64,000 nucleotides of DNA, taken from NCBI RefSeq assembly GCF_947507565.1, contig NC_089184.1:3156066-3220065 (forward strand), written 5' to 3'. Below the pieces are notes generated by a model. That model made no database searches and was not told the origin of the DNA. It saw only the letters and a list, made by a program, of their open reading frames with translations. This document shows positions 41,726 through 54,200 of this stretch, one piece after another. Each line of letters starts with the position of its first letter. Positions within the stretch are counted from its first letter, which is position 1. Origin of the DNA: Oscarella lobularis (taxonomy: Eukaryota > Porifera > Homoscleromorpha > Homosclerophorida > Oscarellidae). Both the position numbers and the translations under genes were made by a program.

Positions 41726-43232
41726 GGCTTTCATTTGAATGTACATGTTTTCATTTGAATCCACAGAGCCGCAAGTAAATGCACAGGCTTTCATTTGAAT
41801 GCACAGGCTTTCAATTGAATGCACAGGTTTCATTTGAATCCACACGCTCTCTATTGAATGCACAGTCTTTCAATTCAATGCACAGGCTTTCATTTGAAAG
41901 CACAGGCTTTCATTTGAATTCACAGGCTTTTATTTGAATGCACAGGCTTTCATTTGAATGCACATGCTTTCATTTGAATGCACAAGCTTTCATTTGAATG
42001 CACTGGCTTTCATTTGAATGCACATGCTTTCATTTGAATGCACAAGCTATTATTTTAATGCACATGCTTTCATTTGAATGCACAGGCTTTTATTTGAATG
42101 CACATGCTTTCATTTGAATGCACATGCTTTCATTTGAATGCACAAGCATTTATTTGAATGCACAGACTTTCATTTGAATGCACATGCTTTCATTTGAATG
42201 CACAGGCTTTCATTTGAATGCACATGCTTTCATTTGAATGCACAGGCTTTTTTTGAATGCACAGGCTTTCATTTGAATGCACAGGCTTTCATTTGAATAC
42301 ACAAGCTTTTATTTGAATGCACATGCTTTCATTTGAATGCACAGGCTTTCATTTGATTAAACAGGCTTTCATTTGAATGCACATGCTTTTATTTGAATGC
42401 ACAGGCTTTCGTTTGAATGCACAGGCTTTCATTTAAACGCACATGCTTTCATTTGAATGCACAGGCTTTCATTTGAATGCACAGGCTTTCATTTGAATGC
42501 ACATGCTTTCAATTGAATGCACAGGCTTTCATTTGAATGCACAAGCTTTCATTTGAATGCACAGGCTTTCATTTGAATGCACATGCTTTCAATTGAATGC
42601 ACAGGCTTTCATTTGAATGCACAGGCTTTCATTTGAATACACAAGCTTTCATTTGAATGCACAGGCTTTCATTTGAATGCACAGGGTCTCAAGTGAGTGC
42701 ACAGGCTCTCAATTGAATTCAGACGCTTTCATTTGAATGCACAGGCTTTCTTTTGAATGCACATGCTTACATTTGAATGCACAGGCTTTCATTTGAATGC
42801 ACAGGCTTTCATTTGAATACACAAGCTTTTATTTGAAAGCACATGCTTACATTTGAATGCACATGCTTTCATTTGAATGCACAGGCTTTCATTTGAATGC
42901 ACAGGCTTTCATTTGAATGCACAGGGTCTCAAGTGAGTGCACAGGCTCTCAATTGAATTGAGACGCTTTCATTTGAATGCACAGGCTTTCCTTTGAATGC
43001 ACAGGCTTTCATTTGAATGCACAGGCTTTCTTTTGAATGCACAGGCTTTCATTTGAATGCACAGGTCTTCATTTGAATGCACAGGCTTTCATTTGAATGC
43101 TCAGGCTTTCATTTGAATGCACAGGCTTTCATTTGAATACACAAGCTTTCATTTGAATGCACAGGCTTTCATTTGAATGCACAGGCTTTCATTTGGATGC
43201 ACAGGCTTTCATTTGAATGCACACTCTCTCAA
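41726..43232. repeat. 20-bp satellite GCACAGGCTTTCATTTGAAT
   Basis: About 75 copies, very regular, with a main variant (CACATGC for CACAGGC) and a block (GGTCTCAAGTGAGTGCACAG) that recurs around 42685 and 42925, indicating a local duplication of about 240 bp. Confidence 0.95.
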
Positions 43233-43590
43233 TTGAATGCAGTGTGAAATCTTTGTTTTCAATACTTGTTTTGACGTCACATCTATATTCTACCATAGTC
43301 ACGTGCGTACGTTAGCGCGCTTGACTCGTTTGTTACGAATGAATGGAAAACGGCTCAAAACGAGGGATTCGAAGCTTGAGCGACGTCAAAAGAGTGAAAG
43401 AGGTGAGTTTTGAGTAGTTTAGAACCCGTTCGACCTTTCGCAATGGCGCGAAACGATCGAAATCGAGGCGTCGTGTGGCCAAGGTGCGACGCGCACTGCG
43501 AAATGCTCTGGAATCGTTTCGTTTCGACGCAGAATCATGTGTTCGGAACGCTACGAAGCGTTTAGCTGCATTCTGTCGCGTTATTCTGAA
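43233..43590 (+). promoter_or_regulatory. Unique island between satellites: promoter-like, with a candidate first exon
   Basis: Non-repetitive DNA with TGACGTCA (CRE-type palindrome, 43273-43280) and CACGTG (E-box, 43301-43306), followed by an ATG at 43343-43345. That frame encodes MENGSKRGIRSLSDVKRVKE and ends in GAG|GTGAGT at 43402/43403, a textbook donor. A further open segment follows after an AG at 43470, ending at a stop where the 22-bp repeat starts. I recognise no protein. A minus-strand frame (43333-43602) is also open. The evidence is signal-level only. Confidence 0.4.
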
Positions 43591-43798
43591 TAAATGCCGC
43601 ATTTACTCTGAATAATTCTGAATTTATTCTGAATCAATGCTGCATTTATTCAGAATAAATGCTGCAATTATTCTGAAAAAATGCTGCATTTATTCTGAAT
43701 AATGCTGCATTTACTCTGAATAATTCTGCATTTATTCTGAATATTTGCTGCATTTATTCTGAATAAATGCTGCATTTATTCTGAATAAATGCTGCATG
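43583..43798. repeat. 22-bp repeat AATGCTGCATTTATTCTGAA plus TA
   Basis: About nine to ten degenerate copies with partial units missing AAATG. Confidence 0.85.
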
Positions 43799-43994
43799 AA
43801 TTCTCAATGAATTCGCATTCGCCTTCGCCTTCGCATTCGCCTTCGCATTCGCCTTTGAATTCGCATTCGCCTTCGAATTCGCATTTGCATTCGATTTCGA
43901 ATTCGAATTTGCCTTCGAATTCGCATTCGCATTCGCCTTCGAATTCAAACTCGAATTCGCCTTCGAATTCAAATTCGCCTTCAAATTCGAATTA
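43799..43994. repeat. 6-bp repeat GAATTC/GCATTC/GCCTTC
   Basis: About 32 hexamers mixing three variants of G(A/C)(A/C)TTC-type units. Several are EcoRI-type palindromes. Confidence 0.92.
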
Positions 43995-45228
43995 TTAGGA
44001 GAGACCCGTTGGCTAACCCCCTGTAATTTCGCTGTAATTTATTACAGGAGAGACCCGTTGTCTAGCCCCTGTAATTTCGCTGTAATTTATTACAGGAGAG
44101 ACCAGTTGGCTAACCCCCTGTAATTTCGCTGTAATTTATTACAGGAGATACCCGTTGGCTAACCCCCTGTAATTTCGCTGTAATTTGTTACAGTAGAGAC
44201 CCGTTAGCTAGCCCCTATAATTTCGCTGTAATTTATTACAGGAGAGACCCGTTGGCTAACCCCCTGTAATTTTGCTGTAATTTATTACAGGAGAGACCCG
44301 TTAGCTAACCCCCTGTAATTTCGCTGTAATTTATTATTAGGATAGACCCGTTGTCTAGCCCCTGTAATTTCGCTGTAATTTATTCCAGGAGAGACCCGTT
44401 GGCTAGCCCCCTGCAATTTGGCTGTAACTTTTTACAGGAGAGACCCGTTGGCTAGCCCCCTGTAAGTTGGCTGTAATTTATTCCAGGAGAGACCCGTTGA
44501 CTAACCCCCTGTAATTTCGCTGTAGTTTATTACAGGAGAGACCCATTGGCTAGCTCCTATAAATTCGCTGTAATTTATTACAGGAGATACCCGTTAGCTA
44601 GCCTCTGTAATTTCGCTGTAATTTATTACAGGAGAGACCCGTTGGCTAACCCCCTGTAATTTCGCTGTAGTTTATTACAGGAGAGACCCGTTGGCTAGCC
44701 CCCTGTAAATTCGCTGTAATTTATTACAGGAGATACCCGTTTGCTAACCCCCTGTAATTTCGCTGTAATTTATTGCAGAAGAGACCCGTTGGCTAGCCCC
44801 TGTAAATTCGCTGTAATTTATTACAGGAGATACCCGTTGGCTAACCCCCTGTAATTTCGCTGTAATTTATTGCAGGAGAGACCCGTTGGCTAGCCCCTGT
44901 AATTTCGCTGTAATTTATTACAGGAAAGACCCGTTGGCTAGCCCCCTGTAATTTCGCTGTAATTTATTACACGAGAGACTTGTTTGCTAACCCCCTGTAA
45001 TTTCGCTGTAATTTATTACAGGAGAGACCCGTTGGCTAACCTCCTGTAATTTTGCTGTAATTTATTACAGGAGAGACCCGTTGGCTAACCCCCTGTAAAT
45101 TCGCTGTAATTTATTACAGGAGAGACCCTTTGGCTAGCCCTAGTAATTTCGCTGTAATTTAATACAGGAGAGACCCTTTGGCTAGCCCCTGTAATTTTGC
45201 TGTAATTTATTACAGGAGAGACCCGTTG
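43995..45228. repeat. 49-bp satellite
   Basis: About 25 copies of GAGACCCGTTGGCTAACCCC, CTGTAATTTCGCTGTAATTT, ATTACAGGA. One-base length changes in the CCCC run give 48- and 49-bp units. Each unit contains CTGTAAT...ATTACAG, which can fold into a hairpin. Confidence 0.95.
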
Positions 45229-48200
45229 GGCCCTCAACTTTATCTTCAATGCCTTAGAATCGAAGTTTAGGCTCTCAACTTTATCTTCAGGGCCTTAGAA
45301 ACAGAGTTTAGGCCCTCAACTTTATCTTTAGCTCCTTAGAATCAAAGTTTAAGCCCTTAACTTTATCTTTAGGACCTTAGAATCAAATTTAGGCTCTCAT
45401 CTTTATCTTCAGAACCTAAAAATCGAAGTTTATGCCCTCAACTTTATCTTCAGGGCCTTAGAATCAATTTTTAGGCCCTCAACTTATCTTCAGGTCCCTA
45501 GAATCAAAGTTTAGGCCCTCAACTTTATCTTCAAATCCTTAGAATCAAAGTTTAGGCCCTCAACTTTATCTTCAGGCTCTTAGAATCAAAGTTTAGGCCA
45601 TCAACTTTATCTTCAGGTCCTTAGAATCAAAGTCTAGGCCCTCAACTTTGTCTTCATGTCTTTAGAATCAGAGTTTTGGCTCTGAACTTTAACTTCAGAC
45701 CCTTAGAATCAAAGTTTGGGCCTTCAAATTTCTCTTCAGGGCCTTAGAATCAAAGTTTTGGCCTTCAACTTTATCTTCAGGGCCTTAGAATCAAAGTCTA
45801 GGCCCTCAAGTTTATCTTCAGGGCCTTAGAATCAGAGTTTAGGCCCTCAACTTTATCTTCAGGTCCTTAGAATCAAAGTTTAGTCTCTCAACTTTATCTT
45901 CAGGTCCTTAGAATCGGAGTTTAGGCCCTCAACTTTATCTTCAAGACCTTAGAATCAAAGTTTAGGCGTTCAACTTTATCTTCAGGGCCTTAGAATCAAA
46001 GTTTAGGCCCTCAACTTTATCTTCAGGTGCTTAGAATCAGAGTTTTGACCCTGAACTTTAACTTCAGACCGTTAGAATCAAAGTTTAGACTTTCAACTTT
46101 ATCTTCAGGTTCTTAGAATCAGAGTTTTGGCTCTGCACTTTAACTTCAGACCCTTAGAATCAAAGTTTGGGCCTTCAAATTTCTCTTCAGGGCCTTAGAA
46201 TCAAAGTTTTGGCCTTCAACTTTATCTTTAGCGCCTTAGAATCAAAGTCTCGTCCCTCAAGTTTATCTTCAGGGCCTTAGAATCAGAGTTTAGGCCCTCA
46301 ACTTTATCTTCAGGTCCTTAGAATCAAAGTTTAGTCTCTCAACTTTATCTTCAGGTCCTTAGAATCGGAGTTTAGGCCCTCAACTTTATCTTCAAGACCT
46401 TAGAATCAAAGTTTAGGCGTTCAACTTTATCTTCAGGTGCTTAGAATCAGAGTTTTGACCGTGAACTTTAACTTCAGACCGTTAGAATCAAAGTTTAGAC
46501 TTTCAACTTTATCTTCAGGTTCTTAGAATCAGAGTTTTGGCTCTGGACTTTAACTTCAGACCCTTAGAATCAAAGTTTGGGCCTTTAACTTTATCTTCAG
46601 CGCCTTAGAATCAAAGTCTCGTCCCTCAAGTTTATCTTCAGTGCCTTAGAATCAGAGTTTAGGCCCTCAACTTTATCTTCAGGCCCTTAGAATCAAAGTC
46701 TAGGCCCTCAACTTTATCTTAAGGCCCTTAGAATAAAAGTTTAGGCCCCCAACTTTATCTTCAGGTCCTTAGAATCAAAGTTTAGTCTCTCAACTTTATC
46801 TTCAGGTCCTTAGAATCGGAGTTTAGGCCCTCAACTTTATCTTCAGACCCTTAGAATCAAAGTTTAGGCGTTCAACTTTATCTTCAGGGCCTTAGAATCA
46901 AAGTTTAGGCCCTCAACTTTATCTTCAGGTCATTAGAATCACAGTTTAATCTCTCAACTTTATCTTCAGGTCCTTAGAATCAAAGTTTAGGCCCTCAACT
47001 TTATCTTCAGGCTCTTAGAATCAAAGTTTAGGCCCTCAACTTTATCTTCATGTCCTTAGAATCAGAGTTTTGGCCATGACCGTTATCTTCAGGCCCTTAG
47101 AATCAATGTTTGGGCCTTCAACTTTATCTTCAGGGTCTTAGAATTAGAGTTTCGGCGCTCAACTTTATCTTCAGGGCCTTAGAATCAGAGTTAAGGCCCT
47201 CATCTTTATCTTCAGGTCCTTAGAATCAAAGTCTAGGCCCTCAACTTTATCTTCACGCCCTTAGAATAAAAGTTTAGGCCCTCAACTTTATCTTCAGGCT
47301 CTTAGAATCAAAGTTTAGGCCATCAACTTTGTCTTCAGGTCCTTAGAATCAGAGTTTAGGCCCTCAACTTTATCTTCAGGTCATTAGAATCACAGTTTAA
47401 TCTCTCAACTTTATCTTCAGGTCCTTAGAATCAAAGTTTAGGCCCTCAACTTTATCTTCATGTCCTTAGAATCAGAGTTTTGGCCATGACCTTTATCTTC
47501 AGGCCCTTAGAATCAATGTTTGGGCCTTCAACTTTATCTTCAGGGTCTTAGAATTAGAGTTTCGGCGCTCAAGTTTATCTTCAGGGCCTTAGAATCAGAG
47601 TTAAGGCCCTCATCTTTATCTTCAGGTCCTTAGAATCAAAGTCTAGGCCCTCAACTTTATCTTCACGCCCTTAGAATAAAAGTTTAGGCCCTCAACTTTA
47701 TCTTCAGGCTCTTAGAATCAAAGTTTAGGCCATCAACTTTGTCTTCAGGTCCTTAGAATCAGAGTTTTGGCTCTGAACTTTAACTTCAGACCCTTAGAAT
47801 CAAAGTTTGGGCCTTCAAATTTCTCTTCAGGGCCTTAGAATCAAAGTTTAGGCCTTCAACTTTATCTTCAGGGCCTTAGAATCAAAATTTAGGCCCTCAA
47901 CTTCATCTTCAGGTCCCTAGAATCAAAGTTTAGGCCCACTACTTTATCTTCAGGCCCTTGGAATCAAAGTTTAGGCGTTCAACTTTATCTTCAGGGCCTT
48001 AGAATCAAAGTTTAGGCCCTCAACTTTATCTTCAGGTCATTAGAATCACAGTTTAATCTCTCAACTTTATCTTCAGGTCCTTAGAATCAAAGTTTAGGCC
48101 CTCAACTTTATCTTCATGTCCTTAGAATCAGAGTTTTGGCCATGACCTTTATCTTCAGGCCCTTAGAATCAATGTTTGGGCCTTCAACTTTATCTTCAGG

Positions 48201-51200
48201 GTCTTAGAATTAGAGTTTCGGCGCTCAACTTTATCTTCAGGGCCTTAGAATCAGAGTTAATGCCCTCATCTTTATCTTCAGGTCCTTAGAATCAAAGTCT
48301 AGGCCCTCAACTTTATCTTCACGCCCTTAGAATAAAAGTTTAGGCCCTCAACTTTATCTTCAGGCTCTTAGAATCAAACTTTAGGCCATCAACTTTGTCT
48401 TCAGGTCCTTAGAATCAGAGTTTTGGCTCTGAACTTTAACTTCAGACCCTTAGAATAAAAGTTTGGGCCTTCAAATTTCTCTTCAGGGCCTTAGAATCAA
48501 AGTTTAGGCCTTCAACTTTATCTTCAGGGCCTTAGAATCAAAATTTAGGCCCTCAACTTCATCTTCAGGTCCCTAGAATCAAAGTTTAGGCCCTCAACTT
48601 TATCTTCAGGTCCTTAGAATCAAAGTTTAGTCTCTCAACTTTATCTTCAGCTTCTTAAAATCGGAGTTTAGGCCCTCAACATTATCTTCAGGCCCTTAGA
48701 ATCACAGTTTAGGCGTTCAACTTTATCTTCAGGGCCTTAGAATCAAAGTTTAGGCCCTCAACTTTATCTTCAGGTCCTTAGAATCAAATTTTTGGCCTTG
48801 AACTTTATCTTCAGCGCCTTAGAATCAAAGTCTCGTCCCTCAAGTTTATCTTCAGGGCCTTAGAATCAGAGTTTAAGCCCTCAACTTTATCTTCAGGCCC
48901 TTAGAATCAAAGTCTAGGCCCTCAACTTTATCTTCAGCCCCTTAGAATAAAAGTTTAGGCCCTCAACTTTATCTTCAGGCTCTTAGAATCAAAGTTTAGG
49001 CGTTCAACTTTATCTTCAGGTCCTTAGAATCGGAGTTTAGGCCCTCAACTTTATCTTCAGGCCCTTAGAATCAAAGTTTAGTCTCTCAACTTTATCTTCA
49101 GGTCCTTAGAATCAAAGTTTAGGCTCTCAACTTTATCTTCAGGCTCTTAGAATCAAAGTTTAGGCCCTCAACTTTATCTTCATGTCCTTAGAATCAGAGT
49201 TTTGGCCATGACCTTTATCTTCAGGCCCTTAGAATCAATGTTTGGGCCTTCAACTTTATCTTCACGCCCTTAGAAAAAAAGTTTAGGCCCTCAACTTTAT
49301 CTTCAGGCTCTTAGAATCAAAGTTTAGGCCCTCAACTTTATCTTCATGTCCTTAGAATCAGAGTTTTGGCCATAACCTTTATCTTCAGGCCCTTAGAATC
49401 AATGTTTGGGCCTTCAACTTTATCTTCACGCCCTTAGAATAAAAGTTTAGGCCCTCAACTTTATCTTCAGGCTCTTAGAATCAAAGTTTAGGCCATCAAC
49501 TTTGTCTTCAGGTCCTTAGAATCAGAGTTTTGGCTCTGAACTTTAACTTCAGACCCTTAGAATCAAAGTTTGGGCCTTCAAATTTCTCTTCAGGGCCTTA
49601 GAATCAAAGTTTAGGCCTTCAACTTTATCTTCAGGGCCTTAGAATCAAAGTCTAGACCCTCAACTTTATCTTCAGGGCCTTAGAGTTTAGGCCCTCAACT
49701 TTATCTTCAGGTCCTTAGAATCAAAATTTAGGCCCTCAACTTCATCTTCAAGTCCCTAGAATCAAAATTTAGGCCCTCAACTTTATCTTCAGGTCCTTAG
49801 AATCAAAGTTTAGTCTCTCAACTTTATCTTCAGTTTCTTAAAATCGGAGTTTAGGCCCTCAACTTTATCTTCAGGCCCTTAGAATCACAGTTTAGGCGTT
49901 CAACTTTATCTTCAGGGCCTTAGAATCAAAGTTTAGGCCCTCAACTTTATCTTCAGGTCCTTAGAATCAAAGTTTAGTCTGTCAACTTTATCTTCAGGCC
50001 CTTAGAATAAAAGTTTAGGCCCTCAACTTTATCTTCAGGCTCTTAGAATCAAAGTTTAGGCCATCAACTTTATCTTCAGGTCCTTAGAATCAAAGTCTAG
50101 GCCCTCAACTTTATCTTCAGGGCCTTAGAATCAGAGTTTAGGCCCTCAACTTTATCTTCAGGTCCCTAGAATCAGAGTTTTGACCCTGAACTTTAACTTC
50201 AGACCTTTAGAATCAAAGTTTAGTCTCTCAACTTTATCTTCAGGTCCTTAGAATCAAAGTTTAGTCTGTCAACTTTATCTTCAGGGCCTTAGAATAAAAG
50301 TTTAGGCCCTCAACTTTATCTTCAGGCCCTTAGAATCAAAGTTTAGGCGTTCAACTTTATCTTCAGGTCCTTAGAATCAAAGTCTAGGCCCTCAACTTTA
50401 TCTTCATGTCCTTAGAATCAGAGTTTTGGCTCTGAACTTTAACTTCAGACCCTTAGAATCAAAGTTTGGGCCTTCAAATTTCTCTTCAGGGCCTTAGAAT
50501 CAAATTTTTGGCCTTCAACTTTATCTTCAGGGCCCTAGAATCAAAGTCTAGGCCCTCAAGTTTATCTTCAGGGCCTTAGAATCAGAGTTTAGGCCCTCAA
50601 CTTTATCTTCAGGTCCTTAGAATCAAAGTTTAGTCTCTCAACTTTATCTTCAGGTCCTTAGAATCGGAGTTTAGGCCCTCAACTTTATCTTCAAGACCTT
50701 AGAATCAAAGTTTAGGCGTTCAACTTTATCTTCAGGGCCTTAGAATCAAAGTTTAGGCCCTCAACTTTATCTTCAGGTGCTTAGAATCAGAGTTTTGACC
50801 CTGAACTTTAACTTCAGACCCTTAGAATCAAAGTTTGGGCCTTCAAATTTCTCTTCAGGGCCTTAGAATCAAAGTTTTGGCCTTCAACTTTATCTTCAGC
50901 GCCTTAGAATCAAAGTCTCGTCCCTCAAGTTTATCTTCAGGTCCTTAGAATCAGAGTTTAGGCCCTCAACTTTATCTTCAGGCCCTTAGAATCAAAGTCT
51001 AGGCCCTCAACTTTATCTTCGGGCCCTTAGAATAAAAGTTTCGGCCCTCAACTTTATCTTCAGGTCCTTAGAATCAAAGTTTAGTCTCTCAACTTTATCT
51101 TCAGGTCCTTAGAATCGGAGTTTAGGCCCTCAACTTTATCTTCAGGCCCTTAGAATCAAAGTTTAGGCGTTCAACTTTATCTTCAGGGCCTTAGAATCAA

Positions 51201-54200
51201 AGTTTAGGCCCTCAACTTTATCTTCAGGTCATTAGAATCAAAGTTTAGTCTCTCAACTTTATCTTCAGGCTCTTAGAATCAAAGTTTAGGCCATCAACTT
51301 TATCTTCAGGGCCTTAGAATCAAAGTCTAGACCCTCAACTTTATCTTCAGGGCCTTAGAGTTTAGGCCCTCAACTTTATCTTCAGGTCCTTAGAATCAAA
51401 ATTTAGGCCCTCAACTTCATCTTCAAGTCCCTTGAATCAAAATTTAGGCCCTCAACTTTATCTTCAGGTCCTTAGAATCAAAGTTTAGTCTCTCAACTTT
51501 ATCTTCAGTTTCTTAAAATCGGAGTTTAGGCCCTCAACTTTATCTTCAGGCCCTTAGAATCACAGTTTAGGCGTTCAACTTTATCTTCAGGGCCTTAGAA
51601 TCAAAGTTTAGGCCCTCAACTTTATCTTCAGGTCCTTAGAATCAAAGTTTAGTCTGTCAACTTTATCTTCAGGCCCTTAGAATAAAAGTTTAGGCCCTCA
51701 ACTTTATCTTCAGGCTCTTAGAATCAAAGTTTAGGCCATCAACTTTATCTTCAGGTCCTTAGAATCAAAGTCTAGGCCCTCAACTTTATCTTCAGGGCCT
51801 TAGAATCAGAGTTTAGGCCCTCAACTTTATCTTCAGGTCCCTAGAATCAGAGTTTTGACCCTGAACTTTAACTTCAGACCTTTAGAATCAAAGTTTAGAC
51901 CTTCAACTTTATCTTCAGGTTCTTAGAATCAGAGTTTAGCCCTGAACTTTAACTTCAGGTCCTTAGAATCAAAGTTTAGTCTCTCAACTTTATCTTCAGG
52001 TTCTTAAAATCGGAGTTTAGGCCCTCAACATTATCTTCAGGCCCTTAGAATCACAGTTTAGGCGTTCAACTTTATCTTCAGGGCCTTAGAATCAAAGTTT
52101 AGGCCCTCAACTTTATCTTCAGGTCCTTAGAATCAAATTTTTGGCCTTGAACTTTATCTTCAGCGCCTTAGAATCAAAGTCTCGTCCCTCAAGTTTATCT
52201 TCAGGGCCTTAGAATCAGAGTTTAGGCCCTCAACTTTATCTTCAGGCCCTTAGAATCAAAGTCTAGGCCCTCAACTTTATCTTCAGCCCCTTAGAATAAA
52301 AGTTTAGGCCCTCAACTTTATCTTCAGGTCCTTAGAATCAAAGTTTAGTCTCTCAACTTTATCTTCAGGTCCTTAGAATCGGAGTTTAGGCCCTCAACTT
52401 TATCTTCAGGCCCTTAGAATCAAAGTTTAGGCGTTCAACTTTATCTTCAGGGCCTTAGAATCAAAGTCTATGCCCTCAACATTATCTTCAGGGCCTTAGA
52501 ATCAGAGTTTAGGCCCTCAACTTTATCTTCAGGCCCTTAGAATAAAAGTTTAGGCCCTCAACTTTGTCTTCAGGCTCTTAGAATCAAAGTTTAGGCCATC
52601 AACTTTATCTTCAGGTCCTTAGAATCAAAGTCTAGGCCCTCAACTTTATCTTCATGTCCTTAGAATCAGAGTTTTGGCTCTGAACTTTAACTTCAGACCC
52701 TTAGAATCAAAGTTTGGGCCTTCAAATTTCTCTTCAGGGCCTTAGAATCAAATTTTTGGCCTTCAACTTTATCTTCAGGACCCTAGAATCAAAGTCTAGG
52801 CCCTCAAGTTTATCTTCAGGGCCTTAGAATCAGAGTTTAGGCCCTCAACTTTATCTTCAGGTCCTTAGAATCAAAGTTTAGTCTCTCAACTTTATCTTTA
52901 GGGCCTTAGAATCTAAGTTTAGGCCCTCAACTTTATCTTCAGGCCCTTAGAATCAAAGTCTAGGCCCTCAACTTTATCTTCGGTCCCTTAGAATAAAAGT
53001 TTCGGCCCTCAACTTTATCTTCAGGTCCTTAGAATCAAAGTTTAGTCTCTCAACTTTATCTTCAGGTCCTTAGAATCGGAGTTTAGGCCCTCAACTTTAT
53101 CTTCAGGCCCTTAGAATCAAAGTTTAGGCGTTCAACTTTATCTTCAGGGCCTTAGAATCAAAGTTTAGGCCCTCAACTTTATCTTCAGGTCATTAGAATC
53201 AAAGTTTAGTCTCTCAACTTTATCTTCAGGTCCTTAGAATCAAAGTTTAGGCCCTCAACTTTATCTTCATGTCCTCAGAATCAGAGTTTTGGCCATGACC
53301 TTTATCTTCAGGCCCTTAGAATCAATGTTTGGGCCTTCAACTTTATCTTCACGCCCAAAGAATAAAAGTTTAGGCCCTCAACTTTATCTTCAGGCTCTTA
53401 GAATCAAAGTTTAGGCCATCAACTTTGTCTTCAGGTCCTTAGAATCAGAGTTTTGGCTCTGAACTTTAACTTCAGACCCTTAGAATCAAAGTTTGGTCCT
53501 TCAAATTTCTCTTCAGGGCCTTAGAATCAAAGTTTAGGCCTTCAACTTTATCTTCAGGGCCTTAGAATCAAAGTCTAGACCCTCAACTTTATCTTCAGGG
53601 CCTTAGAGTTTAGGCCCTCAACTTTATCTTCAGGTCCTTAGAATCAAAATTTAGGCCCTCAACTTCATCTTCAAGTCCCTAGAATCAAAATTTAGGCCCT
53701 CAACTTTATCTTCAGGTACTTAGAATCAAAGTTTAGTCTCTCAACTTTATCTTCAGTTTCTTAAAATCGGAGTTTAGGCCCTCAACTTTATCTTCAGGCC
53801 CTTAGAATCACAGTTTAGGCGTTCAACTTTATCTTCAGGGCCTTAGAATCAAAGTTTAGGCCCTCAACTTTATCTTCAGGTCCTTAGAATCAAAGTTTAG
53901 TCTGTCAACTTTATCTTCAGGCCCTTAGAATAAAAGTTTAGGCCCTCAACTTTATCTTCAGGCTCTTAGAATCAAAGTTTAGGCCATCAACTTTATCTTC
54001 AGGTCCTTAGAATCAAAGTCTAGGCCCTCAACTTTATCTTCAGGGCCTTAGAATCAGAGTTTAGGCCCTCAACTTTATCTTCAGGTCCCTAGTATCAGAG
54101 TTTTGACCCTGAACTTTAACTTCAGACCTTTAGAATCAAAGTTTAGACCTTCAACTTTATCTTCAGGTTCTTAGAATCAGAGTTTAGCCCTGAACTTTAA

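Noticed and set aside
41096-41863. Minus-strand frames reading MLHALPYIRKE-type repeats
   Set aside because: Translation of the 43-bp and 20-bp satellites; frame breaks every few units.
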